From positions 5,037,501 to 5,101,500 of the forward strand of contig NC_071669.1 in the NCBI RefSeq assembly GCF_028554725.1: DNA of 64,000 bases. Direction: 5' to 3'. A program made the translations under genes and the position numbers. Shown here one piece after another: positions 53,960 through 64,000 of this stretch. Under the pieces are notes generated by a model, which made no database searches, was not told the DNA's origin, and saw only the letters and a program-made list of their open reading frames with translations. Positions within the stretch are counted from its first letter, which is position 1. Every line of letters starts with the position of its first letter. This stretch comes from Zeugodacus cucurbitae. Taxonomy: Eukaryota; Arthropoda; Insecta; Diptera; Tephritidae.

Positions 53960-54350
53960 AATGTTTTTGCAACAAGATCCAACTGCGATTGTAGCAGCGG
54001 TTGCTAGATATTGGGAATGTTAAGGTCACAGTTGACATCTCGATGGATTAATAACATTTCCAACAGATATCTGTCATTTCACAAACTCGAAAGAGGAGCT
54101 TATCCATCGTGTTTTCTCGACATCAAACAACAATATAATACCCATAATTGGCTGAGTGGATTGCGACAATTTAGAATTTCGTTTCAGGAGAGCTGACACA
54201 GCTAAAAATCAGGATGACGTAGTCAAAGGATTTTTATAATCATTGGAACTGCCTGGACTATCACCATTATTTTGCATATAAAAGTAGCATCAGTTCTCAT
54301 CATGCTGTATAACATAAATCAACCTCGACTTTGTAATGGAACAACATAAC
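53960..54350 (+). pseudogene. Helitron Pif1-like helicase relic (C-terminal part)
   Basis: Across several frames one reads LLDIGN, LI-FPTDICHFTN (degenerate), EELIHRVF, DIKQQYNTHNWLS, AKNQDDVV, then ELPGLSPHY-like text and NINQPRLCNGT. These are successive motifs of the C-terminal helicase domain of Helitron Rep/Hel proteins. Frameshifts and a stop interrupt it. The 61-residue frame at 54011-54196 is one fragment of it, not a gene. The Rep nuclease and helicase N-terminus are absent. Confidence 0.78.
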
Positions 54351-55830
54351 ATTGGCTGTGCAGAAACTAATATGATGCAAACGAATATCTGTACGAAGTT
54401 TCATTGATACATATATCCAATTTTTACACAAATTATCGATTTCACAGACAGACATTCAGTTTTCAACTCTTCCTCGTCACCCTCATCACTTTATGGTATA
54501 TGGGCATTTCCGAAAGAAGGTCCACCACAGACAAAATATTGAACATTATTAGAATTACAAAGTATTGTATATTTTCATAGCAAAACATTTACAATTATGT
54601 ATATTAAATTAATTTAAAATTAATTCATAACCAATTACGAGATATACGAAAGCCAAGTCGCATAGGAGCTACTTTTCTCATTTCGAATTTTCTACTGCAT
54701 TTGTTTTTTCATCAAAATTGTTGAAGAAACATATCATGTATTAATTTTTGCTTTGTGTAAAACCTTTATAAGTTTAAATTTAGGGTATAAACAGTAAATT
54801 TTTATACAATTAAAATAAAAAACCTTGTTCAAAAATCAGAAGATTTGTGGTTTTGGTAACTACTTAAAATTGGTCCCGTGCGACATCGTAGGTGTGGAAT
54901 TTAAAAATTGAAAATTATTTTGTGTCTTATAAAATTGACTGAAGTATGTAAATAGATACATTTACATTAATTATTTACATATGAGCAAAAACCGCACTTT
55001 AAATTCTACTGAAATAGCTATTCATTATATAGATTTTGGCGAAAATTATAGGCTTACAAATCAAAATAAGGTGCTCATTTTAACAAGCTTGTCAGGAGAA
55101 AATCGTTTGCTTTTAAAAGTGACAAGTTAACGCAGGACATATTATTTTCTTGATAAACCTCTTAACTGAAATTAAGAAATCCTTTTGTTGCTTTTCTAAT
55201 TTTTTTAATTTTTTTTAAGGTAACTGTTCTCAGTTTAAAATCAATCTTTTTATAAATTATCAAAAGGAAAGTCTAGCAGATAACGAGATCCAAACATTTT
55301 TATATCCGAGGACATCATTTTCTGAAAAAACTGTATTTCACATTCATAATACTATTTTCATTTCATACTATAGAATTTTTGTTGTGTTTCTCGTTGGATG
55401 TTGGTTAAAATAAATAAATAAATACATTTACTAATTTTTTAAGCCATTTTATTGGACTTGTTGTTAAATAATTCCGTATTATAACAACAAAATCAACATA
55501 AATATTATGATGATTTTTTTGTGGATTATGGTGATTCGAGTTAGGGAAGTTCCACTGTATGTCTATAGTACATGAATAAATCTGGTTAATGAACGAAGGA
55601 AAAAAGAAAATATTAAAATATAATTCAATTTTTAATTTTTTAAATTTAAATTTCGTTTATTAACTAGATAATGTTATTTCAAAGATGTGTAATAATTTGT
55701 GGAACAGAGATACACAATTAGGAGAAAAAAATTTCCTCTGAATTAAATTAATTAATTAATTAATGAAACATTTGCCGATTTTACCCTTAAGCACTGAGTT
55801 CTTCAAGTAGATATCCGGGATTTTGAAAAG
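54351..55830. other. AT-rich DNA between the caspase copies
   Basis: No gene. A lone right end of the pogo-like MITE (GTGGATTATGGTGATTCGAG to TCCACTG) lies at 55520-55557. Next to it a stretch reading GTACATGAATAAATCTGG and TTAATGAACGAAGG is the inverse of 60195-60245. Confidence 0.4.
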
Positions 55831-56640
55831 TTATAGTCCGGTTTCGAAAAATTTGCCATAAGTGAAGCCACAGATGATATACAGTATTTGTGTAAAGTTT
55901 TATTCCGCTATCTTCATCCTTTTCCTATGTATATATTATAAAGTGAAGGAATCAGATGGAATTCAAAAATCGAATTCGCCCATTTTTAATCCGTGTTGTC
56001 AGGGTGTCAAGATAATATTATATTATATATGCATGTAATATATTATATACCGAATTTCATTGAAATCGGTCGAGTAGTTCCTGAGATATGGTTTTTAACC
56101 CATAAGTGTGCGACGCCACGCCCATTTTCCATTTTGTAAAAAATCTGAGTGCAGTTGCCATCTGCCATTTCTCATGTAAAATTTAGTGTTTCTGACGTTT
56201 TTCGTTAGTGAGTTAACGCACTTTTAGTAATTTTCAACCTAACCTTTGTATGGAAGGTGGACTGTATAAGCAAATGTCTAAAAGAAACGATTGTAGAAAG
56301 TTTGTTTTGCGAGATATATACAAAAAACCTATTTGGAGGCGGGGCCACATTAAAAAACTTACATCCAAATATCCCCCTTCCTAGTGCGATCCTTTATTCC
56401 AATTTTTACTTTTATAACTTTATTTTTTGATTTTGCCCATCTTCGAAAGCAACCTTCTCAGGGTGTCAAGGAATATGTGTTCCAAGTTTCATTAAGATAT
56501 CTAATTTTTTACTGCCACACCGACAACATGGTGTTACTCGACAAGCTATCAAGTGTTATAACTAAGCCATAAATAAAGCGGTAAAAATTAAATTTGATAA
56601 TTGGTCCAGTAATGACTCAAGCTGCGACATACTATATATA
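55830..56640. repeat. Dispersed noncoding repeat upstream of caspase copy 2
   Basis: GTCGAGTAGTTCCTGAGATATGG, AACCCATAAGTGTGCGACGCCACGCCC and GGAGGCGGGGCCAC match the repeat behind copy 1 (52995-53400). No coding capacity. Its presence on both sides of the Helitron remnant could have helped unequal exchange. Confidence 0.5.
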
Positions 56641-57138
56641 ATGATTTTCATTATTCTAGTGGGCTTTATGTCGAATATATTGGTCGAATTGTGTGTTATC
56701 TTAATATATGTAGTGTCCGGTTACATTGAATTGCTTTTTCTCGAACACGGTAAAGTCAGCTGCAAAGATTTTCTTTTACGAAATTCTTATTATACCTACT
56801 TTTCATGTTTTTGTTTTTGTTTTTATCGCTTAAACCTCATATAAACTCAACGACGTGCAGTTTCATGGATTAAAGAATAATTTGATTTCGTTCGAAAAAC
56901 ACTTCCTCAACAGGCAACGCAAACGATCGGTAGTGAAGTATTAAAATAAATTGGTTCAAACTAAACAAATTGTGAACTTATATAGTACATAATCCCCATA
57001 AGGGGTATCAAGGAATTTGTTTCAGAAAATACTATTATACAAATATTATGAACACAGCGTGACAAAGGCTACTTAATACTAGCTTCCGAAGAGATTAATT
57101 CAGGGTCCGATCCTTCTGAATTAGCTTGTACAGCAAGC

Positions 57139-57915
57139 ATGTCAATCGATAGAGATGCAGTTGAATATAATATGCGACACAAAAATCGTGGATTGGCATT
57201 AATATTTAATCATGAGAATTTCGATGTACCGACATTAGAACCTCGTACAGGTACAAATGTGGATTGTGAAAATTTAACACAGGTCCTTAAAAAGCTGGAT
57301 TTTGATGTGAATGTGTTCAAGGATTGTAGACTGAATGAGTTAAAGCAGCAATTAGTAAGTGCTTCACAGAAGGATCATAGCGAAAATGATTGCATTTTGG
57401 TTGCGATATTGTCGCATGGCGAACATGGTTATATATACGCAAAGGATGTACAATATAAATTAGATGCAATTTGGTCTTACTTTACACCACAAAAATGCCC
57501 CAGTTTGGCTGGTAAACCGAAACTATTCTTCATACAAGCTTGTCAAGGAGATGAATGTGATCCAGGTGTCACTTTGAACCGTCGCACCGAAACCGATGGT
57601 GATTCATCAATGAGTTATAAAATTCCTTTACATGCAGATTTTTTGATTGCTCACTCAACCATGCCGGGATTTTGCTCTTTTCGTTGTCCAATGCAAGGAT
57701 CTTGGTTTATACATGCACTTTGCACCGAGTTGGAAATGAATGGCAAACGTTTGGATATGTTTACATTATTGACATTTGTATGCCGAAGAGTCGCTGTAGA
57801 CTATCAGTCCTATGCGCCGGATACTCCAAAAAAGCATGAGCAAAAGCAGATACCATGCATTACTTCAAGGTTAATGCGCATCTTACGTTTCCGGGAGAAG
57901 CGAGCATTGCAGTAA
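57139..57915 (+). CDS. Effector caspase of the Drice/Dcp-1 type, tandem copy 2
   Basis: A single-exon frame of 258 residues, differing from copy 1 at about 30 positions (roughly 88% identity over the shared part). Catalytic H93 (SHGEHG), C135 (QACQGD), R36, R182 and the TETD153-G linker site are kept. The pocket loop is altered: copy 1 FVSWRNPEL is FCSFRCPMQ here, replacing the conserved Trp and Asn. The Met at 57139 corresponds to Met38 of copy 1, so there is no prodomain. Upstream, the former start near 57047 now runs into a TGA after four codons. The frame is open for about 28 codons above 57139 but lacks an ATG. Either a prodomain-less enzyme or a gene on its way to loss. Confidence 0.88.
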   Translation: MSIDRDAVEYNMRHKNRGLALIFNHENFDVPTLEPRTGTNVDCENLTQVLKKLDFDVNVFKDCRLNELKQQLVSASQKDHSENDCILVAILSHGEHGYIYAKDVQYKLDAIWSYFTPQKCPSLAGKPKLFFIQACQGDECDPGVTLNRRTETDGDSSMSYKIPLHADFLIAHSTMPGFCSFRCPMQGSWFIHALCTELEMNGKRLDMFTLLTFVCRRVAVDYQSYAPDTPKKHEQKQIPCITSRLMRILRFREKRALQ

Positions 57916-58927
57916 ACCAGAAAATATTTTTTTCATGTTAAATTTTGAAATCTATTTACATTCATGAAGCATTAACACATTTAATCTTTTAATTGCTGAT
58001 ATATTTGTTTTATGTGTGTATCTTGATTTAATATATTGGAATATTAATACGCAATTGGTTTTTGTTTTGATTTATTTTATTCAGCATTATCTCTCGCTAA
58101 ATTTTACATGTCTCGATAATTTACGAAATATTTATCACAGTAAAATAATATTACAATTAAATAAATACTTAAAATATTGCTTTTTATATAATAGAAACGA
58201 AAGGAAATTGACTATTTGAAATCAAAAAGTTTGTTAAAGCATTTGTGTATCGTATTTATATTGAATAAATCACAAATATAAAAACACACACTCACGCATA
58301 TCATATGAATTCGTGGTACATGGATATATTGTTCTATATAATACATATAGAATATGGGTGTTGGTTTGTGTGTGTGTATGTATGCGCGTGTATATGTATG
58401 TAATATTGTCAAATATAATAGATTGTAAATTGTGTAAACATTAACTTAACAAAGCGGCAAAGAAAAATAGGAATTTGAGTTTACTGATTGTATTGTGTTG
58501 CTTATGTAGGTATGTACGTGTATGTGTGCTTAACAATGAAAAGCACAAATAACGGTTTATCTGGTAATATTGTTGCAATTGAACGTAATGCTCATATTTT
58601 TCTTATTTCATATATTAACTGTTACGCATGTGTGTGTGTGTATATGCGTTAAAATATTTTAAGCTCTTTGTTTTAACATAATATTAATACTAAAAATAAT
58701 AAAATTCTCAGTGTTGACTAACTCAATCTGAAAGTATATGTATTATATAAGTAAACTCGGTTTTATCAAAACAACTGACGACACTTCAACTTCGCACTTT
58801 TTAGCCGGAAAGGGTTACAGAATCATGCCTCCAATAATTCGAAAATAAAAATTAGTTTTTTATTTATAATTTGTTCACTATTCACGAAGTTTTACGATGC
58901 TTAAATCGTAAGTGTAATGTGTGATTA
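57916..58927. other. 3' flank of caspase copy 2 and spacer
   Basis: 57916-58140 aligns with the flank of copy 1 apart from the missing hAT MITE. Beyond it is microsatellite-rich DNA: (TG)n near 58365 and 58628, and ATGT tracts. No gene seen. Confidence 0.45.
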
Positions 58928-59399
58928 CACTGTGATAGTCGAAAAAAAAAGACAAGACCAAATTCGACGGTTCTACGAATCGATAAGTTGAATAAGTATC
59001 AAAGGGTAAATTAAAATATTGACGAAACGTGAGGGCAAAAACATTAAAAAAATGGATTAAATTTCAGTTTTTTCGACATATTGGCTATAGGGACACAAAA
59101 AACATTGATTTTGGGGTTTACAGTCATCTAAGAACTTAAAGACAGACTTATTCTGAGAAGCTTTGCCAAAGAAAGTTTACCAAAAAAGTCAACATTAAAA
59201 AAGTTAGAGACCGAAGAAAAATGTGCCTTTCTCTTACAATGGGCCACTTTGATGAAAAACTTCAAAAAAAAATTTTGTATGAAACCATGATTGTAACTCA
59301 AAAAAGTAATGATGCAGTTCGATTCGTAGGACCCGAAATAGGGGGAAACCGTCGAATTTGGTCTTGTCTTTTTTTTTTTGGAAAAAAACTATCACAGTG
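58928..59399. mobile_element. PIF/Harbinger-type MITE
   Basis: Left CACTGTGATAGT and right ACTATCACAGTG are perfect 12-bp inverted ends. The arms continue with AAGACAAGACCAAATTCGACGG and its inverse. TTA flanks both sides (58925-58927 and 59400-59402), the 3-bp target duplication typical of PIF/Harbinger. 472 bp, noncoding; the frames inside are not genes. Confidence 0.78.
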
Positions 59400-59402
59400 T
59401 TA

Positions 59403-60363
59403 TCGCTTGAGGACTTCTTCAAAACTTTTTTAGAACTCTTTTGGACAGTTATAAAATGTGGATTCAATCAGTAAGGATTTACATAAATTAATTTGAATTT
59501 ATATGCATTTATGCTCACTTAAAAATGTCCGCTTTAGACTTAGTCGACGGAAGGTACGGAAGCTAGATATGTCCCAAATTTTTTGCTGAACATCACAACA
59601 TTTTGAAACTGTTTTTGCATATCAGATTTTGATTGCAGAACGAAGGAATAGACGAGTTGACAGTCCTGGGCCGCAAAAAAATATGTGTCCAATCCGAAAT
59701 AGACTGGTAACGATTTCTCAAAATTATTTGTGAAATAATGCTGTTTTTGTCAAGATTCCATTTAAGATTCCATTTAAGTATGGGTTTCAAAATTTGAAGA
59801 AAAAAAAATTGTTTGTCTTATTAGATAGTGTCCGAGTAAGAGTCTAAGAGATATACTCTTTGCATCCGTCCGTCCATCAGGCCACGTCAGTACGAATGTA
59901 AAACTTTAAAACTTTTATTTTTCAAGTCGGTGGACACGATTGCTCGAAATGTTATGAAGCGATTTCTTTCAATTATTGCACACATCTTTGGAATAATAGG
60001 TAATAGATAATACCAACTAATGAACGAAGGATTTTTGTACAGAATGTCAAGAAAGTGTTTTGACAAGACTACTAAAATACTTTCTTGACATACTGCTTGT
60101 TTATTACAACTATTTTTTCGAGCCAATATATGCGAAAATTTGACAAAAAAGTGAGTTTTTTGGTTAAAATTCTGTAAAAAATTCAAATTTCAATATTTTC
60201 TTTTTTTTCTTCGTTCATTAACTACATTTATCCATGTACTATTGAAATATTTTTGGTTTATTGCTCTTAGATGAACCAATCACGAGTTGTGATGTCCACG
60301 ACAAGACCGTTTTTTGGACACGACATGGAAGATCAGCTGCCATGGTTGAGTTTTCGGATTTCA
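59403..60363. other. Spacer with fragments of dispersed repeats
   Basis: 60175-60245 is the inverse of 55563-55635. TCCGTCCGTCCATCAGGCCACG near 59865 looks like a fragment of a DINE-like element. No gene seen. Confidence 0.4.
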
Positions 60364-60905
60364 TGAAGTTTGTAACACCCAGAAGGAAGCGTCGGAGGCC
60401 CTATAAAGTATATATATAAATGATCAATATGTTGAACTGAGTCGATTTAGCCATGTCCGTCCGTTTGTCTGTCTGTATATATACGAACTAGTCCTTCAGT
60501 TTTTAAGATATCGTTTTGAAATTTTGCAGATGTTATTTTCTCTTCAAGTAGCTGCTCATTTGTCGGAACTGCCGATATCGATCATACAAACTGAACGATC
60601 GGAATCAAGGGCTTGTATGGAAAACTTCCGCATTTTACTACATATCTTCACGAAATTTGGTGTGAGTTATTGTTCATAGAAATAATTTAATATCCGAAAA
60701 AATTGTGCAGATCGGTTCACTATAGCATATAGCTGCCATACAAACTGAACGATCGGAATCAAGGGCTTGTATGGAAAACTTTTCTTTTTTTTACTTACTT
60801 TTTCTTACGTCTTTAGATTTGCTTAAACATATAGTCACTAAAAGAAATGCACCTGTGAAGGGTATATTAGCTTCGGTACAGCCGAAGTTAACGTTTTTTC
60901 TTGTT
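60364..60905 (-). mobile_element. DINE-1/helentron-like element, reversed copy
   Basis: Reverse complement of the 17861 and 26338 elements. It runs from GAAGTTTGTAACACCCAGAAGG through GGCCCTATAAAGTATATATA and two GGCTTGTATGGAAAACTT modules (near 60610 and 60762). It ends with GCTTCGGTACAGCCGAAGTTAACG. Confidence 0.7.
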
Positions 60906-61360
60906 TAAATAAAAATTTCACAAAATACAGTTTATAAATGTATCTTATATATGCTGAATTGTTTAAATGAAAAATTAAAATGCCCTTCTTTTTAATTAAA
61001 AGCAAACTTTGTGCAACCAATATCAAAAAAATTAGGATTGTTAATCATGTAACTGGCTTATTATATTTATCGTTGGAAGATTCATATGCACATATATGTA
61101 CATATACGCACACAAGCGGCAACTGCACACACACACACTCTTTCGAACACTCACACTTTGCCTACAAACTAATACAACTGATGTGTCTGTATGTGTGTGT
61201 TTTTTATGTGTTGTAAGTTAAAATTTGATGGCGATATTTGTAATTCGTAAGTATAAATGTAAAAATTAGCTTATGTTCACTTAAATTAACGCAGTTTTAC
61301 AGAAATATTTAATTTTTAATTTTTTTGTAATTTTTTTATTTTTTTTTTTTTATTTACGAT
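60906..61360. other. AT-rich spacer
   Basis: Contains CACACACACAC near 61125 and a T-rich run near 61318-61352. No supported gene. Confidence 0.35.
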
Positions 61361-61413
61361 TTTGGGGATTTCACGACCTTCGGTTGATACGTTTTCAAAT
61401 ACGCGCTAACACA
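61361..61413 (-). CDS. Weak candidate terminal exon of a minus-strand gene
   Basis: On the minus strand TTTTTGTGTTAG (an acceptor-like tract) is followed by a frame ending AYLKTYQPKVVKSPKS and a TAA, then A-rich DNA. The basic, proline-containing tail looks protein-like. However, the exon is short, no other exon is visible up to 64000 and the pattern could be chance. Confidence 0.2.
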
Positions 61414-62065
61414 AAAACATATGTACATACGTACGTATGTATATAATACTTGCAATATTTGCATATTTATGTACATATGTATCTATGTGCATTTACGCTA
61501 GTGCTTAATGCATGTATGTATGTATGTATGTATATATTTTACAAATACATATTGCTATTGTGTAATTTAGATATTTTTCTTTACGCACATCTATAAAAAA
61601 AATTGTCTATCTTAGCGTACAATTTGCTTACTTAGCTAAGTACATGTAACTTAATTATATATATATGCTAATGTATGTATGTATCTATGTATATGTATAA
61701 GCTATGTGCACGATTTGTGTTAGTAAAATTTTGAATTTCACCAAAACTCAGCAATAATCAGCACAAATATGGTTGGAATGTGTAAAAAAAAAAGCGCAAA
61801 CAGACATTCGTTGGTGCCTACAGTTCTATGTGTGGTATGTACAGCTGTGTTCAAAATAATAATAGTGCTAAGAAGTCAATATTTGAATTTCTTATAAAAA
61901 GTTTATTAATTTTTTTTTCAGTATTAAAATTGAGTATGAACATAACCGAAACATTAATTTTACATTTTATATTGGTCTACAACTTCCGCCGTTTTTTTGG
62001 AAATTTAAGTTTTTTTGTATAAAAACGATGGTTCGATGAGCCTCACTTTTCTTGGAATTAAAAAA
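61414..62065. repeat. Spacer with (ATGT)n microsatellites
   Basis: ATGTATGTATGTATGTATGTA near 61511-61532 and shorter tracts at 61430 and 61672. No gene seen. Confidence 0.55.
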
Positions 62066-62245
62066 GCAAATCTCGAGAATTCGGCTCAAACAGTGACATT
62101 TTCAATTGAGATTAAGTTTGCGATGCAAACAGATCTCTACAAATATTTTGTTGCGTTAATGTTGACACAAATGTCCAAGATCGATATAAAACGATTTAAT
62201 CGATTTAATCGACCAGTGCTTGACCCTAGAGACATCTATTGGATA
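62066..62245 (+). repeat. Third copy of the MQTD...LDPRDI module
   Basis: Here the block is MQTDLYKYFVALMLTQMSKI followed by DIKRFNRFNRPVLDPRDIYW. It matches the second unit at 50763-50945 in nearly every base. An extra TTTAATCGA gives an in-frame three-residue addition. The open frame around it (62015-62290) has no recognised domain. Confidence 0.6.
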
Positions 62246-62317
62246 ACGGAAAGTTGTAGACCTAATAATATATGGCTTTTGTTAATATAAAACCGGAAAT
62301 TTTTTCAATAAAAATAA

Positions 62318-62903
62318 TGGCCTTAATCATTGAATTCGTATCGAAAATAAAATTTACGATCACATTGAACTCACTTACCGACTCGAAAAAAATACATTCC
62401 GCTGCTAATAGATGTCGCTAATTACGAAATCATTGAATCCGCAAAATCGAAAATTTTGCTCGAAATCTATCCGTTGGTGAATGAGTTGCGGAAATGTAAA
62501 AGAAATAAACCATTTGGAAGTTTTTATGTAAACAATTAAATGCGTATTTTAGAGACGAGAGACAAAAACGGACTAACAAAAATGAATTAAAAATGTTTAA
62601 AAGCGATATAAAGTTGCCCACTCGAAATTGCGAAAGAATTTTCTCAAAGAGCCTCAGGCGAATTAAATATTTCTATGGAAGAAATTTCACAATAGTTAAA
62701 GGTCAAATTTTTAATTTTCTTTTAATAAAGCAAAAAGCACAGACTTTTTTTAAATTTGTCGCATTTGTCGATACAACAGTTTTACGTTCTCACTTTGTGG
62801 TAAAGCAGTTTATCGACGGAATCATTGATTGCATGAACATTTTCGATTGAAAATCTTTATCGTATCGAAATCGAATTCGCTACGGATTCAATGATTAGGC
62901 CCA
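62318..62903. mobile_element. MITE with TGGCCTTAATCATTGAAT ends
   Basis: The left arm TGGCCTTAATCATTGAATTC pairs with the inverse of the right arm (TGGGCCTAATCATTGAATCC). 586 bp, noncoding. A third ATCATTGAATCCG word lies inside near 62430. Target-site duplication is not clear, so the superfamily is left open. Confidence 0.6.
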
Positions 62904-63414
62904 ATAAAACTCAAACAGCTCGAAAATTAGCTGTTCACAAAATTAGTAGTATAGATATAAAGAAATGGGTTCAGTACTTGGTGGAAAGGCTCCTATTAAA
63001 TAAAACTGCCTCACAGCGACGCATAGGCATAGAGTTGATTAGGCCTTCATAATGGGTTTTAGGTATTTCTTACCAAGAATACTTAAAAATACTTCAATCC
63101 AAGGCAGACATGATAGAGCAAAGAAGATATATACCAAATTTTCGAAGGAATCGGTTCAGTAGAACTTGAGATATCATGTCAACCACCTCAAAAAAAGTGG
63201 TTTCGAGAAAAACGCGTTTAAAGTTTAGGAGACCGCTCGGACGGCTTAGGCGCCACTTCACAAAATAGAGTGTATCTCCGAAAATAAGTCGAATTTTGAA
63301 AAATCCTTCCAAGGCCGTATTTTTGAAAGTCTAAACTTTCAAAATATGCAAAAAAAAAAATCGATTTTTTCAAAATTCTAGACCAGAATACCTCCTTAAC
63401 TATTTCCCAAAGTT
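62904..63414. other. Relic noncoding repeat
   Basis: CGAGAAAAACGCGTTTAAAGTTT and GGAGACCGCTCGGACGGC near 63205-63245 echo the text of the 4347 element. The right end TACCTCCTTAA (63388-63398) looks like a TTAA terminus, but no left partner was found. Confidence 0.4.
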
Positions 63415-63830
63415 CGCGATTATTGCTTTTCTGAATATCACCGCATAGGTTCTTTATGGAATTGAGGTCGGACCACCACCACCTTAATCACTTTGATACG
63501 AAACCACTACTTGGCTAGCCGTCTTGTATGTTTCGGGTCATTATGCTGCTGGCAGACCTATTTCAGCGGCATTTCGTATTCAGTATTGTTACCTTATATG
63601 TGTTATTCAAAATATCAACGTAGACATTTGGAGCCATGACAGTGTAGATACTAAATAAAAGATAAAAGACAAGCCCAAACTAATATTTTTGATCTCACAT
63701 GTTTTACCGTTATCGTAGTGTGTTTAGGTTGGTATTCAGTCTTCGGTGGACAATGCACCACATGCTGTCGTGAACCTCTGACTCCAAAGCGAACGACTTT
63801 ACTTTCATCTGTTCATAATACATTTCGTCT
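63415..63830 (-). pseudogene. Tc1-like transposase relic (DD34E type)
   Basis: The reverse strand gives broken pieces of a Tc1 transposase core. They are VWC-RRP-T followed by LNPKHTTITVKH, ILVWACL, QQHNDPKHT, then WSDLNSIKNLCGDIQKS, the decayed form of the family's SPDLNPIENLWGDI. Several stops and frameshifts separate them. No terminal repeats were located. Confidence 0.75.
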
Positions 63831-64000
63831 CTATTTCAATTTCAATGATAAGACTCTAACACACGCACTATTATTATATTGTACACAGCTGTATGTATTT
63901 ATGTATGTATGTATGCGTGTGTGTTATCAAATGTATGTATGTATGCAATTTAATTTAATTTATTATAAAAAAATGAATCGCAAAATGTGTTGCTAAGCGC
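63831..64000. repeat. Window end with ATGT microsatellite
   Basis: TATGTATGTATGTATGCGTGTG and a second ATGTATGTATG tract lie at 63893-63945. No gene seen. Confidence 0.5.

Noticed and set aside
54011..54196. 61-residue frame as an independent gene
   Set aside because: It is one frame of the decayed Helitron helicase; neighbouring motifs continue in other frames.
55520..55557. Right end of a pogo-like MITE
   Set aside because: No matching left end was found, so it was not listed as an element in its own right.
59221..59467. Frames of 70-77 residues on both strands
   Set aside because: They fall inside or across the end of the Harbinger-like MITE, whose inverted arms create open frames on both strands.
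1..64000. tRNA, rRNA and CRISPR arrays
   Set aside because: Looked for by eye (T-arm GTTCGA-type words with partners, regular spacer arrays). None was convincing. A covariance-model scan would be needed to exclude tRNAs.

Overview
The window looks like nuclear DNA from a higher fly, most probably a tephritid fruit fly. The genes are split by short AT-rich introns with GT-AG ends. The proteins read closest to what I know of Drosophila orthologues. The spacers are AT-rich and full of TATG/CATA microsatellites, and the mobile-element set fits (a DD41D mariner of the type known from Ceratitis rosa, and DINE-1-like repeats). No database could be searched, so the species is inferred.

Layout. 1-231: a possible last exon of an upstream gene. 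1.1-2.4 kb: T-rich degenerate tandem repeats. 3.4-5.1 kb: miniature transposons. 6.0-7.0 kb (-): an SFT2-family Golgi traffic gene, divergent from mTERF3 (7.5-8.8 kb, +). 11.1-38.0 kb (-): BNIP3. Its last five coding exons lie within 0.9 kb, and a 43-nt first coding exon lies 26 kb away. That giant intron carries most of the mobile DNA: TTAA-flanked MITEs, a pogo-like MITE, DINE-1-like elements, two decayed mariners and one mariner with an intact reading frame. 39.3-42.0 kb (+): ERGIC3, with ROMO1 nested antisense in its fifth intron. 42.4-44.3 kb (-): PRPF31, convergent with ERGIC3 and divergent from MSH6 (44.8-49.8 kb, +). 51.6-57.9 kb: two intronless, tandemly duplicated effector-caspase genes of the Drice/Dcp-1 type. 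They are separated by a Helitron helicase relic and noncoding repeats, and a hAT MITE sits in the 3' flank of only the first copy. 58-64 kb: no gene I can support firmly. This part holds a Harbinger-like MITE, another inverted-repeat element, a reversed DINE-1-like element, a third copy of a short repeated reading frame, a Tc1 relic and one weak candidate terminal exon.

How the genes relate. Most are housekeeping genes: early secretory traffic (SFT2, ERGIC3), mitochondrial gene expression (mTERF3), mitochondrial quality and ROS (BNIP3, ROMO1), splicing (PRPF31) and mismatch repair (MSH6). They are linked by position rather than pathway. The accessory part is the caspase pair. Both copies keep the catalytic His/Cys and the TETD-G processing site. 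The second lost its N-terminal prodomain start and altered its S2-pocket loop, which makes it the best candidate here for recent functional novelty.
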